Shown here piece by piece: positions 12,524 to 24,035 of a stretch of 64,000 bases of DNA (the stretch's first letter is position 1; each line of letters begins with the position of its first letter). Origin of the DNA: Ophiobolus disseminans (lineage: Eukaryota; Ascomycota; Dothideomycetes; Pleosporales; Phaeosphaeriaceae). The stretch is taken from positions 961,271-1,025,270 of the forward strand of contig MU006229.1 in the NCBI GenBank assembly GCA_010093685.1, written 5' to 3'. Under the pieces are notes generated by a model. The model was not told the DNA's origin and ran no database searches. It was given only the letters and a program-made list of their open reading frames with translations. The translations under genes and the position numbers were made by a program.

Positions 12524-13472
12524 ATGAAGTTCTGTACCGAAGCAATGTTCGAATACTCGCTGAGGCGTCAACGACAAGACTATCAAGGTGAGCATCGATT
12601 CTTAGTAACCAGAACGCAATACCAACAGCATAGATGCGCTTCGAACCCCGCTTGTCGATGCGCGATCAGAACCACAATCTATCTACGACACCCAACAACA
12701 AAGCTCATGGCTATGCCGACTCCCCATCGAGATCCGCCTCCAGGTGTGGCAGTACGTCGTAGGCAACCAGAGAATTCACATCATCAACAAGTATCGACGG
12801 CTCGGACATGCAGTTATGAACGACGAGTACTGGCATCAGCACCATGCAGAGCGGCCCAGTCTCCGCACATGCTCCTGGATGTACACCTATGGCTCCTTAC
12901 CTTCCAGCAAGCAGCTTGCTAGCAACACCTTGTGTGACTTGCTGGCCACCTGCCGACAGATATACCAAGAAGCTGTGATTTTGTTGTACTCGACCAATAT
13001 CTTTACGTTCTGGGATCTGCGAACAGTGGCAGTATTTGCACGCTGCATACCACTCGTAAGCTGGGAGAGGATTCGATCTGTGGAGGTGTACGCCATGTTC
13101 TATCGGAAGGATGATATCAATGATGCGATTGAGGCGCGCAGTCTGTTGCAGCTTGAGGCATGGCCTAATGCTTGTAGTACATTGGCAACGTTGCCGCATC
13201 TGCGAAGTTTGAAGATTCAGCTTGCAAACCCGAAGTACTTGGACAAGCGGCAGCTCATGGGGCAACGGGTAGATGTACACGATGCTGTACTCGCCTTTGT
13301 GAGAGAGATCAAGGCCGAGGTAAAGTTTGACGTGTATGTGGGAGTGAAGTCGAGCGGGAATGGAGCATGGGAACGATGGATCTTGAAAGACATTGACGAA
13401 AAGATACTGAAGAGATTGGGAGAGCAACTGCAAAGCAACAAAAGCAAGGCATCCTGTAGGTTGTTGTGTTGA
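12524..13472 (+). CDS. DUF7730-like fungal protein
   Basis: Two exons, 12524-12587 and 12634-13472, give 300 residues. The 46-base intron has donor GTGAGC and acceptor ATAG. The splice is needed because the second frame has no ATG before the conserved block. That block, LCRLPIEIRLQVWQYVVG, is the F-box-like opening common to the large fungal family annotated DUF7730. It is followed by LLATCRQIYQEAVILLYSTN, the other family hallmark. Function is unknown for the family; protein-protein interaction is usually assumed. The first 21 residues are the least certain part. Confidence 0.7.
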
Positions 13473-16400
13473 CCTGGAAAGTTGTTCTATCTCCGTGCTC
13501 ACCTAAGCTTCGCGGTCAACACTGCTTGCTTGGTGCCATCTCCGATATGACGACTACTAGGACGGCAAGGTCCTGATATTACCAAAGATGATGCATCTCC
13601 GCGACGATCAGCCACCAAGGGAAACAGCCGATCATCCGGCTCAACTTGCCAGATAATTAGAGAAGATCAACAACGTTACTTTTGGTCCGTGTAATCATAC
13701 TTAAATCGGTGATGTCTCCGAGTAGCTTTGATGAGCAAGCGCTTAGGTGGAGATGATGCCGTGGAGGTACCGAAGTATCACTCCTCGCTCGTCTCGACTT
13801 ACCCCGTGAGGGTCATCCCTTCGTATGTTCTTGTCGCCTCCGTCAGCTCTGGAGTGCATTACTGTCATATCCTTGACCTCTCTAGGCCGGCTTCTTTTGC
13901 ACCTACCACGGCTGACCATTTCCATAAGGAGAACGTGCTATGTGGAGCCTCGATGGGTACGTCAGCGGCTTTTTGAGACAGTCTAGATTCTGTTGTTTCG
14001 GTTGAGATGCTGCGGAGTAAAGTCAAACGGCAAGCAGTGTCGCGAAGCGCCGACAAGGACGGGTGACAATGCACGAGCCTGTGCATCGCCAAAAGCGGCA
14101 GTCTTGGGCTGGGATAGTAAGGACGAGCATTGCTCGCCGACGCAGTCGTCGTCTCCAAGAAGTGTTGAGAAAGTCTACGTTTCGTCCTCTAGGCTCCAGC
14201 AGATGCAAGACGAAGCACTCTTAGCGTGAGGATCCGAGATCCCCGATCGCTTGATCTCCACAGCTGGAATTGTCGTCGTCTCCAGAGGCTCTGATGGTGT
14301 AGTAGTATCCAGTGCGTCGGTTATCCGAGCTCCCCGAGTCCCATGGTTAGGGATGTTAGGGGCGGCAAATGGAAGTAATCCCCACGCCACATCCCTGACC
14401 GAGGAGGAAGACTAGGGTGAATGGCAGCCCCATCGGCGCAGACTTACCACATGTATGCGATGCCATCTAAACCCTGGTCCCGTCGACTCTCAACGAGTTC
14501 CCAATTCTGTTTGTGATGCATTTGCACCGCTTATGGCAGCCACAATTCAAACGTTTACCAGTGCCTCCTGCCAGCCCAAGCGAAGCCCAGGTGACGAACC
14601 TGCATCCCCGGATTTATCGACTTGTGAATCACCTGGGCGGTCATGTTGAGCGACTTTTGCGAGCGAACCGTGGACGCCTTGTGTCACAAATGTATACAGA
14701 CAGTGCTTGCCATCCACGAATGCACTGAAACCTTGATCTGTATACTTCGCCGGTGAACTTGGCACTGATGATGCCTGGTGATCGGACGAGTCGGGTTGTC
14801 GTCCAATGCCATCAGGCCTCGCTTGTGCAGTGCGCGCATTGGGTGGGTTTGAGATGAGGGCAAGACGGGGGATTTTGACTAAGAACAGAATCGATTGATG
14901 ATGTGAACCCTGAATAGATGAGACTGCAGCTTGGATAACCTGGACTGAAGATGGACCTTTGAGACGGGTGTAGCTGCTCGTTCAAATTTTCTTCGTGGTG
15001 GGTGAGTCATCGACCTCCACGTCGCGGTGCATGCAGCGTACAGCGGCCAGCAAAACATGAAACGAACAGGCTGCATGAAGGTGCATACTGCATATACCGG
15101 CGGTGATGATGTCAAGCGATCAGAAGGTACAAAGTACACGTTTAGTGAGGCCTGCGATGAGGTTGTGGAAGCAGTGCTCGCTTGCGGTCGGCTTTGAGTG
15201 GCACGTGGGCGGGCGCACCTGACGTCTGAAGACCCTTGTCAAGCTGAAATCGCAAAGGAGAATCCTGCCAGCTTCATGCCTGACATGCACGATCTTTTTC
15301 AACGAGCACCGGCCAGCGAAACATCATAGCCAGCGTGGAGGACAGCCGCCACAGCCGGCCCGGATAGCGGTCTCTTGCCCCACGATATCCAAGACTCGTT
15401 TACTGTGAGGCGCAGCTGCAGACTCTGAAACACAGAGCAGATGTGGGATACCACGACGACCCATTAGCATGGTGCTATCGATAGGTCGGCACCGGGGTCG
15501 AGCGCACTTGCGTAATCGCCTGGAGCTGCTTCAGTAGAGGATACTCTATTCCAATCGCACCGTCGATCACCCTGGGAGCGCCGATTGATGAAACACATTC
15601 GTGGATGAATTCGCGGATGCAGGCGACCGTTTCTCTGCCTGGAGGACGGTAGCATCGGGCGGCGCGAATATGACGAGCGTAGGAAACGGCTGGTGCGCAG
15701 CCGGATAGCACTCGCGAGCTCCGAGGACGATCTGCCTCTAGGTCTTCGTCACCGCCATGCACAGCCACGCGGAGCTCGCGAGCATGCGAAGTGGCGCAAA
15801 CACGAAAATCATCTTCGCGATCAACACGTCGTCAAGATCGAGCATCAGAATTGCCTGCGCAGATTGTCGACAGCATCGCGTGCTGCTTCAGCACGCGCCG
15901 AAGCTACTCGACGATGGAACTCGAGGATTTTGAGTCCTCGTCCTCGCTCACATGATCGCGTTTTTCTGATCCGGCCAACAACCTTGCTTGTATCCCTGCT
16001 TTCCCTTCTCATTGGGCTCAGGGTAGTCAGCCCATCTTTAGATTTTGCTAGCGTCGAGCAACGTCAACCTGTAGACGGTCCAAGACTACACCGTCTACAC
16101 CCACCTTCCTGAACCCTTAGGAACACCATCTTCAGCCGTCGTGATGTTGTGGTCTTGCCCAAACGGGTAGCAACGCCGTTGCGGATTGTCCTCCATCTGG
16201 ACGGTCAGAAGCCTTCTGGAACCGTGCGATGTCGCAACACAAGATGCTTGAGGCCCAACAGTAAGCGCAACCACGAGCAGTTTTCTGCTCTCTCAGTTAT
16301 GGTCTTCAGCGAGAATGCCCACAAATATGCGCGGTGTCGTTCTGTGGAGTGGAGTGAGGCTATACAGGACTACGTAGCACCGTCTTGTCAACGCCTCATT

Positions 16401-17154
16401 CATCGCAACTCTCATGTTTTCTCTATGCGTAAAGTGCAACATTCAACGGATACCTGCTCGTGCGTGGAGACTACCTGCAGCGTCCCAACCAAGTTCCTGC
16501 GATATGCAGGGTCGGCTATGAATCCACTCTCAGCTGCCATGGGTTGAATACAGCCAGGCTTCTGGTTTAGTTGATAATATGCTTTTCCTATTTCCACCGG
16601 ACAGGCTGATCTGGCGCCTCTTCTGTTGTCATCTCCGTTCGCGCATGGCCCAGATGAGCGTTCGCACGACTATGGCAGCCATGAGAGCATCGCAATCTTC
16701 TACTGTGAGCGCATCCGCCTATCCACGCATGCGCAACGCGGCCGCCGTGGCCGACCGTCAGCTTAGATCCGACTAGACCTGCAGCATGCAGACTCTCGCC
16801 ATATGCACGTTTTAAACAAGCTAGATGCGCAGCGCAGCCAAACGGGGCAGTGTGCATGAAATCCTTGCCGAGCTTTGTGGCCACGCCGAGTGCAGGTGGC
16901 CCATGATCGTCGGTCGTAAGCTCTTAAGAGATCCCACCCTCCACTACTAGCTTCCCTACCCTCCACCTCCCACCTCACCCGCTCTACCTCCCCTCATTCG
17001 CCCGTCCCTTTCTTGTGTCTTCTCACCTCAGGCGTGCCCGCAAAAAATTATATCCGCCGAGACACCTCTTTACATTCTCTTTTGTTCTTCTCTTTACGTT
17101 GATATCCGTCCCATATAATATCGCACCGCCTCGCACACGCACCGACCACTCACA
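13473..17154. other. Gene-poor stretch
   Basis: About 3.7 kb has only short, mutually overlapping frames with no domain, no repeated amino-acid pattern and no splice-consistent exon chain that I could find. One frame (13993-14229) starts with a Cys-containing motif, RCCGVKSNGKQC, that vaguely resembles a zinc site, but it does not continue into a recognisable protein. The stretch could hold a non-coding transcript or decayed sequence. Confidence 0.4.
16930..17100 (+). promoter_or_regulatory. Pyrimidine-rich leader/promoter tract
   Basis: A long C/T-rich run precedes the gene that starts at 17155. Such tracts just upstream of transcription starts are common in highly expressed filamentous-fungal genes. 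The link to promoter function is inferred from position and composition only. Confidence 0.35.
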
Positions 17155-18225
17155 ATGCCGATCTCGTTACTACCCGCTTCGGCCGCGGCCTTTGCGCCAC
17201 GGTCAACCGTCAACGTCGTCCTGTCCAACAAAGCCGAGCCATGGTTAACACAGACACTCAAGAGAGTCAACCGAGTTAAGCGACCGCTCAACAGCGTACA
17301 ACAACACACGCGGTGTTTGACAGAAACCCTCTCCGGCCCAAATGCTATGTGGTCATTATGCTCCATCATGGTACCAAAGGCCCCGGATTCGGAACTGCGC
17401 AAGGATTCCAACCCACTGGTCGAGGCGCTCTTCAACTACCAGCTTATCCACATCGAGGCATACGTCGTACACGTCGACATGGTTTCACAACATGAGGTTG
17501 CATTCAAGCTCACACCAGAGACCATCGAAGCGCTTATCGAGTATCACAAGGACATCTACTCGGTCGACGTGGCCGCCAGCACATGGGAGTGGGCCGAGAA
17601 GGAGCAGCAGCTGAAGAAGCTTCAGGACAAGTTCGTACAGGCCGCCAACCGCTACGTCTTCCGTACGGGCGTACGCGCACTCGAGGGACTCGAAGAGGAA
17701 GGCGCGGGAGAACTTCTCGAGGGAAAAGGCGAGGACGTCAAGGCCGCTATCATGGGTCTCTTCCTCCCGCTCCTGCCTCCCCCACCCAGAATCGTCGATG
17801 TCGTCCGCCCGGCTCCGCTCCTCCCCAGCTCGCCCGGATCGGCCAACTGGTGGGCGCCTACACAGCATATCCCCGTGTCACACCCCGCCCCGGTCGACTC
17901 ATGGAGAGTGGTGCCTTCGACGCCCAGCCCGACCATTGCTACCTGCGGTGAAACCCAGCACTCCTTCTGGAGCACCATGGGTACCATGGGCTACGAGGCC
18001 ATCCAGCTACCGTCGCCAACGCCTTCCTTCAGCCAGCCGTACAACTCGTCCAGCCCCTACACATCGAGCTCGTACTACAGCCCGCCGCCAGCCTCCGCGC
18101 CGATCCCTGCGCTCCCGCTGCCCAGCGTGCTGGCCCAGCAGTGCGGGTCAAGCGCCATGCACGGCGGGTTCGGCGGGTTCGGATGGGACACAGGGTTCGC
18201 ACAACAGTATGCGGCGTTCACCTAG
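17155..18225 (+). CDS. Unknown 356-residue protein with Pro/Ser/Tyr-rich tail
   Basis: A single-exon frame follows a pyrimidine-rich leader; its first ATG is used. I do not recognise a family. Residues about 40-200 look folded and helical, with a charged segment around WEWAEKEQQLKKLQDKFVQ that could form a short coiled coil. From about residue 200 the protein is rich in Pro, Ser, Tyr and Gly and probably disordered. There is no signal peptide or clear membrane segment. Strong third-position G/C bias supports real coding. It could be a nuclear or regulatory protein, but that is a guess. Confidence 0.6.
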   Translation: MPISLLPASAAAFAPRSTVNVVLSNKAEPWLTQTLKRVNRVKRPLNSVQQHTRCLTETLSGPNAMWSLCSIMVPKAPDSELRKDSNPLVEALFNYQLIHIEAYVVHVDMVSQHEVAFKLTPETIEALIEYHKDIYSVDVAASTWEWAEKEQQLKKLQDKFVQAANRYVFRTGVRALEGLEEEGAGELLEGKGEDVKAAIMGLFLPLLPPPPRIVDVVRPAPLLPSSPGSANWWAPTQHIPVSHPAPVDSWRVVPSTPSPTIATCGETQHSFWSTMGTMGYEAIQLPSPTPSFSQPYNSSSPYTSSSYYSPPPASAPIPALPLPSVLAQQCGSSAMHGGFGGFGWDTGFAQQYAAFT

Positions 18226-19994
18226 ACGCCTCAGACATGCTGTGTGGTTGCCCCGAGTGTGTCTCATACGCTGTCGTAGCTGGGAAGCGGTTGGACCTGG
18301 CCCGTCCCCCATACCTCGAGTAACCTTCCTCCTGACGCCCGACACGAGACGAAATGCCGATATTCACGACCCTGATGTTTACCCTCGACATCATAAACTC
18401 CACCTCCAACAGCATGGGACGGCGTTATCATCGATTTTAGCGAGCGTGTTTTTCTCTTTTCTCCTTTTCCTCGTACATTATTTCTCCTTGATACCTGATC
18501 TTTTTGTCATTTTCCAGCGCAGCGCTTTCCTTTGTCCTACTCATCATACCAACGTCGGCCAGTCCGTTCGTTCTTTTTTCCTTACACGGGTCTACAAGCA
18601 TCTCTGGGAGGCTACTGCATCAAGAAAGACGGGATATAACAGCCTCACGGCTACGAGGTCAGGCACACTCGGGTTGGATTTTTGTTTAATGTCGTTTTTC
18701 CTTTGTGTTTGTCACGATCACTCCGTTGGGCTCTTGATCTCTTGTGCCACGGTACTACTGGCTTGCCATCTACTACGGTTTACGAGATTCACGGGTTTCT
18801 ACGTTGCGGTTATGACGCACGGCCGATCTCAGCCTGGCATTGAGTGCCAGCCGGAACATTTTTTTGTTGCTGAGCGGCAAAGGCGACAAAAGTTATCCAC
18901 GGACTTGCTGGGCTTGTTCGCGTAATAGCTGTCTTTGCGCCTCCATCTCCTCCAGCCTCGAAAAAAGGACAGTCTGGTACAGAGTCGAGTCTCTTGCACG
19001 CCAGCCGTGTTCGGGACTCACAGGGAATCGTGGTCCTCTGCATGCAGAGCAAACACCCCTGTTGCACTCTTGTTCCTACTCCCTGCTTCTTGTGGCTGGG
19101 ATGATTTGAAGGCGCATCGACTGTAGGTTCATCTCCTACACTTTCAAGCCAGTCTTGAAAGAAGCTCATCGCGTCGATTGATTCGAGCGATGCTGAAAAG
19201 GATGCTGGAATGATATTACTTAATTCTATAAAAAAACACAACTCAGAAACTCAAATACAAACAAACAAATTCCATCGACGAGGTCGATCAAAATTCCTTT
19301 TTTGGGCGTGGGCGATGTGAGATCCAACAATGAATTGATGAGGCGATATTACGCCTGTGAGCTTACTTAGTTGTTGGCACTTTGGAAGCTGAGATCTAGA
19401 TACTGTGAGATGTTGGAATCATATGTATGCTTCATTTCAGACATTAATGAGAATATGTGTTTGTTTCACATGCCAAACCCATCGAATTCCATCATCGCGC
19501 TCCCCCCTCCAGCCCTACCCTATCTAATCGTCCCTCCAGCCCACTACGCCGGTACCACGCAGGCAGGCAGGCACGCACGCACGCACATGGCCTTTCCACC
19601 CATCCCTCGCGTGCCATATCTATTCCCAACTCGTGCTTGTACTCCCCACTTAGCGTGGCGCAGACGGGAGTGCGGAACTTTCCCTTGACGGTCCCGCCTT
19701 TGAAGCATTTGTCGAAACGAAACGGCGGAGCGGAAGCAACGCAACTAAAGCGAGCGAAGTTTGGAACGGGGTGCGACATTGTTGCAACGTGATGTGTAGG
19801 CGCATATGGCATCATCGCAACTTGTTCATTATCTATTATACTAGACGGACTGCACATTGTTTTCCGCCCATCGCTGCTGCGCAAGCACCCATCGCGCTGC
19901 ACTCGGAACCTCGCGCCTCGTGTACTCGGCGTGCACAGCCCGTCGTCATTGCCCTTGCACTCGATCCGCCCGCCGCAACGCCCACGCTACCACG
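18226..19994. other. Long intergenic stretch
   Basis: This stretch follows the unknown 356-residue gene and precedes the Vid24/GID4-like gene. T-rich segments at 18440-18560 look like a 3' untranslated region. A minus-strand frame at 18810-19241 has no recognisable domain. A short microsatellite, (GGCA)n then (CGCA)n, sits at about 19560-19585. Confidence 0.45.
19560..19586. repeat. Tetranucleotide microsatellite
   Basis: A few copies of GGCA run directly into a few copies of CGCA upstream of the Vid24/GID4-like gene. It is short and imperfect. Confidence 0.7.
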
Positions 19995-22129
19995 ATGCCG
20001 CCTGCCAACAGCCCTGTGCGTACCACCACCCACCCACACTTTTTGCTTCCGTTGCCTGCTTTCTTCTAGTGCGTTTCTAGTGCGGCTGCGACTGACGCCG
20101 GTCTTGTGTGTAGGATAACGAATTTCCCGAGGTTTTCCTGGACCGGCTGGCGGGCGTGGGCGACGGCGTGAGGGATCTTGCTGGGACGCTGGGCGTGGGA
20201 AGAAGGGAAGAAGAGGAGGGGAGGGCGCAGGACGAGAGAAGGCTGGAGCTCGAAGACTCGCACCTCAGAGCGGTCCTCGACGACTCGGACCGGCTCGACT
20301 ACCTCCGGCGCGAACAGATCCAGGTGCAAGACCGGCTGCACCGCTCACGAGAGCACCTGCGCGTGCTGGAGCGGCAGCGACAAGAGGCGGACCAGCGCGA
20401 GCGCCTGCGACGAGTTATGAGCCGCCTCAGCCGCCTGGACGACAGCACCCCGACGAGCAGCGCCGCCTATGGAGACCGCGTGCCCAGCCAGAACAGCCTG
20501 TACGACTGGTCGCCCGCCAACGAGGCCGACGACGAGGACGAGCTCGACCACATCCTCGCCGAACTGCGCCGCGAGCAGCCCAACACACACCCCGAGATCC
20601 TGCGCGTCCTGGGGCGCTCGCAGCTGGACTCGGAGCGGGAGCGCATACGCTCCATCTCCTCGCGACTCGCCTCGGAGCGTGCGGCGCCCGCGGGCGAGTC
20701 GCTGAGGTCGACGGCGATACTGCAGAGCGTGCGGCGACAACCACGCTTTTCGGCGCGGTCGAGGGACTACCTGCAGCGCTACAACGCCGAGAGGGAGGCG
20801 GCAGGCCGGACGCAGCACAGCGAGTCGCAGACACGCTTCATGTCGGAGAGCGCCCGCCAGATGTCGCTGCAGCGCCTGTCAGACAGCAGGAACAATGCGC
20901 TCGACCGGGAAAGGCGGGACATGCTCTCGCGCGCTGGCTCGTATCGGCGGAGCAACCTCGACCACCTCACATCGAACCCCACGCCCGCCACATCGCCGCT
21001 GCTCGAACACACCGTCAAGTACCTCTCGCGGATACGGCACTCGGAGACTATCGACGACAGCCTGAACCATGCGCTGGATGCAGGCTTCTTGAGCAAGGAC
21101 TACCTCGGAAACTACGCAGACTTTGTGACGGATGTTGGCGCTATACCACCGCCCGCGGAGACGTCGTGGCTGGCACCCGGTGCAGTGCTCTCAGGATGCC
21201 AACACGCTACGAGCGTCGCGGCAGCAGCGCCAGCCCCAGGGACAAGCGGTCTGTCATCGCTCACCGGCCTGACACCTCCGCCCCGGCCATGGCTAGCTAA
21301 CAGCTACTCCACGCCACGCAGCCGCACCGCCCAGCTCTCGCCCGAAACCACATCTCTCCAGTCGCCGCAGCAAGACCGCTGGCCCGTCAAGGTCACCATC
21401 CACGAAGTCGACTGGGAGCGCATGACGCTCAGCGCAACAATGGAGGCGTATAACGTACCCTCACATCCACACTCGCTGCCCACCCAACAGCAACACTACA
21501 CACGCACATCCAGCATAACAACCTACCTCGAAGGCGAAATCCTCGACTTCAACCAGCACACGCTCCTCACCGAGTCGTTCAAAAGCAACCCCGGCACCGA
21601 CGCTACTTACTGGCGCAAACTGCCCCCCTTCTCCGCTCTCAGTGATGATGAGGTTGTGCGCGCTTTGACGAGCAAGAAGTTTCTGAAGGAGGTCCTGGGC
21701 CGCGAATGGGTCCTCATGCGCTGGAAAGAACGCTGCTTCGTTAAGTCGCTCACACGCTCAAGCGCCGCTCCCGTCCTCCCTCCCCCAACATCAACCACCA
21801 ACATCCCAGACGGCCCCATCCCCTCCCTGCACTCGCACCACATCTCCGCTTCCCAAAACACACCCTACCGCCTCGTGCGCGACCCCTCCACCAACGAACT
21901 ACAAGTCGAAATCACATACCCCCCTCTGCGCGACTCGCTCGATGCGCAGCACGCCACGTTCGACGATAGCGGGTGCGGACTTACGATTAGTGGGTTTTAC
22001 TATGTTTGTCTAAGGAGGAGCGATGGGCTGTGTGAGGGGTTGTATTTTGATCCGCAGAGCAGTCCGTATCAGTGTTTGAGGTTGGAGAGTCGGAGGGGGT
22101 GGGGGAGGGGAGCTTGGGGGTTTAGATGA
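19995..22129 (+). CDS. Vid24/GID4-family protein, probable GID/CTLH ubiquitin-ligase substrate receptor
   Basis: Exon 1 is 19995-20015 (seven codons) and exon 2 is 20114-22129. The phase-0 intron is 98 bases, from GTGCGT to TGTAG. The protein has 678 residues. The C-terminal third shows the Vid24 beta-barrel pattern: TYLEGEILDFNQHTLLTE, then YWRKLPPF, and finally SGFYYVCLRRSDGLCEGLYF followed by DPQSSPYQCLRLE. In yeast, Gid4 and related Gid10 use this fold to bind N-terminal degrons, such as those of gluconeogenic enzymes, and hand them to the GID E3 ligase. The first 400 or so residues are unlike yeast Gid4: they are highly charged, Arg/Glu-rich and partly coiled-coil, then Ser/Pro-rich. That extension may place or regulate the receptor. 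The fold call is strong; which receptor it equals is unsure. Confidence 0.82.
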
Positions 22130-22827
22130 TGCGGGATGGGGGTAGGGAAGAAGGGGTTTTGAATATGTTATGAATTGTTGGCGTTTTGGTATGGGATTGG
22201 GTGCATTGGTTTGCATTTTGGAAGGGATGGGATTAGATGGGAATCAGGACCGCCCATTGAGGCTTTTGCGCATGGATATAGGACTTTTTTTTGGGATAAA
22301 CAACTACTTGGGTAGTTGTAGATTTTTCAACGCTATCATTCTTACCCTTTACATCCTTGAATATCCCCCTCCTCCCCTGTGTATCCTGCACTATCCACCA
22401 TATCTTACTTATCTGACATTCAAGTGTACTTCGCAGTCGTTATACACGCCTGACACGCTGGGAGGAGTTCGTGCAGTAGATCCACCGCTGCCTTAGATGC
22501 GTCGCTACTACTCAACCAGCCAATGACTTCGCGCTGATTATCACCCCGCGGCTGCATCCGGGAGGTACAACCGAGTACCGTCACTACTTGAAGATGGGGA
22601 CGCGACGATGAGTAAACACCAAAGTTCGAGATAGAGATAGGAGTCATATAAGTGTATGACTGGGCTTGAGACTTTGGATTAAGTACAAAAGCAAAGCATA
22701 CGCAGCGCGGTGAAGTGCAGCTTTCACAATTTGCCATCAGGGAGTTTCACGTTGACTGGACGGACAGCCTTGGAAGAGAAAGAAATAGAACAACAAAAGA
22801 CATAGTCCAAGCAGAGAAATAGCGAAC
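22130..22827. other. Intergenic region
   Basis: It lies between two plus-strand genes, the Vid24/GID4-like and FMN-binding genes. A G-rich segment directly follows the first stop. No coding frame with a recognisable domain was found. Confidence 0.45.
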
Positions 22828-23947
22828 ATGGCGCAAGAATACCCAAAGACGAAAGTCAATAAATTGGGACGGTTGGCGAATCGCGGTACCCATCCTCTCT
22901 CTACATCTAACCCCATTCCTCCCTTCCAAGCCCCATACCGTAATACTAATGCGTATACATAGGCACATACGACTTCCCCACCATCCACACCCTAATAAAC
23001 ACCTGCCCCGTCCTGCACGTCTCCTTTGTCGATCCAGAACACGACTTCCCCGTCGTGTTGCCGATGCTGGGCTGTACCGGGAATTATGAGGTACGTGTGC
23101 CAAAGGTTTCATACATCTCCTGGTGCTTGCTTATGGGCAAATGGATTGTGGGTGGATTGGAGAAGACTGGACTAATCGTACAAACATGGATACAGGACCA
23201 ATCCGCCGACCCGAATGAATCTGGGCAAGATGTGTATATCCACGGCTACGTCTCCGGGCGCATGTTCCGCAATGCTAAAGAAAAGGATGAAGGCCTACCA
23301 ATGACGATCGCCGCCACATTCCTCGACGGCCTCGTCCTCAGTCTAACCCCCTTCCACAACTCATGCAACTACCGCTCCGCCGTCGTATACGGATATGCGT
23401 CGCTCGTCACCGACGCCGAAGAAGTCTGTACCCCCCAAATTCCTTCCACACCTTCCATCCCAAATCCCCATCCCCCCTCCCGAAAATGACAACCGACGCT
23501 GACGATTCATAGGCCCTCTACGCCATGCGCCTCATCACCAACAACTTACTCCCCGAGCGCTGGGAGAAAAGCCGCATCCCGCCCTCGTCAGCGGAGTTGA
23601 AGAGTACGAGTATATTGAAAGTGCGGGTCAAGAGCGCGAGTGCGAAGGTTAGGACGGGGGGGCCGAGTGAGGATAGGAAGGATTTGGGGGATGGGAAGCT
23701 TGTGAGGGGGGTGTGGACGGGCGTTGTAAGTTTGCCATAATGGGGGCTGGATATCCTCACACCTGTTTTGAAATATAGGGTAAACGAAACTGACGTGCGC
23801 TAGGTGCCGTATTGGGGAACATGGGGCGAGCCGATTGCGGGTAAGGAGAATGGACGTGAGGAGGTGGAGGCGTATATTGAGCAGTGGCGGCAAAAGGAGA
23901 CGGGGAAGGCGAGGGGGTATGCGTTTGGGGCTGTTGAGGAGAAGTGA
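22828..23947 (+). CDS. FMN-binding split-barrel protein (pyridoxamine 5'-phosphate oxidase-like)
   Basis: Five exons are inferred: 22828-22885, 22963-23090, 23196-23423, 23513-23725 and 23804-23947, giving 256 residues. All splices keep frame; the third donor is the less usual GTCTGT. The order of blocks (TIHTLINTCPVLHVSFV, FPVVLPMLGCTG, VYIHGYVSGRM, TFLDGLVLSLTPFHNSCNYR, SAVVYGYASLV, then YAMRLITNNLLPERWEKSR) is that of the flavin-nucleotide-binding, split-barrel family related to bacterial nitroimidazole-resistance proteins. Members bind FMN and are thought to act as small reductases or detoxifying enzymes; the substrate is unknown here. It converges with the helicase gene, 88 bases between stops. 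Confidence 0.85.
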
Positions 23948-24035
23948 AGTGAATGTGGAGATGAGGTGGGATATACTTGCACCGAAAATCTTATTTCCAT
24001 AACGACTTCAAACATGCTTCGTCGCTATTCAGCCC

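Noticed and set aside
12600..12650. tRNA-like B-box (CTTCGAACCCC)
   Set aside because: It lies inside the DUF7730-like coding exon and no cloverleaf arms fit around it.
9891..13472. Secondary-metabolite cluster around the P450
   Set aside because: Neighbours are a DUF7730-like protein and the CBM18 gene; no polyketide, peptide or terpene synthase lies in the window.
13993..14229. Possible zinc-motif protein (RCCGVKSNGKQC)
   Set aside because: Only one short motif; no supporting downstream domain or splice-consistent exons.
17798..18925. Plus-strand 375-codon frame overlapping the unknown 356-residue gene
   Set aside because: Arg/Pro/Ser-rich out-of-frame reading of GC-biased codons, running into an apparent 3' untranslated region; no domain.
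20345..20834. Two minus-strand frames opposite the Vid24/GID4-like gene
   Set aside because: Arg/Ala-rich shadows of a GC-rich charged region.
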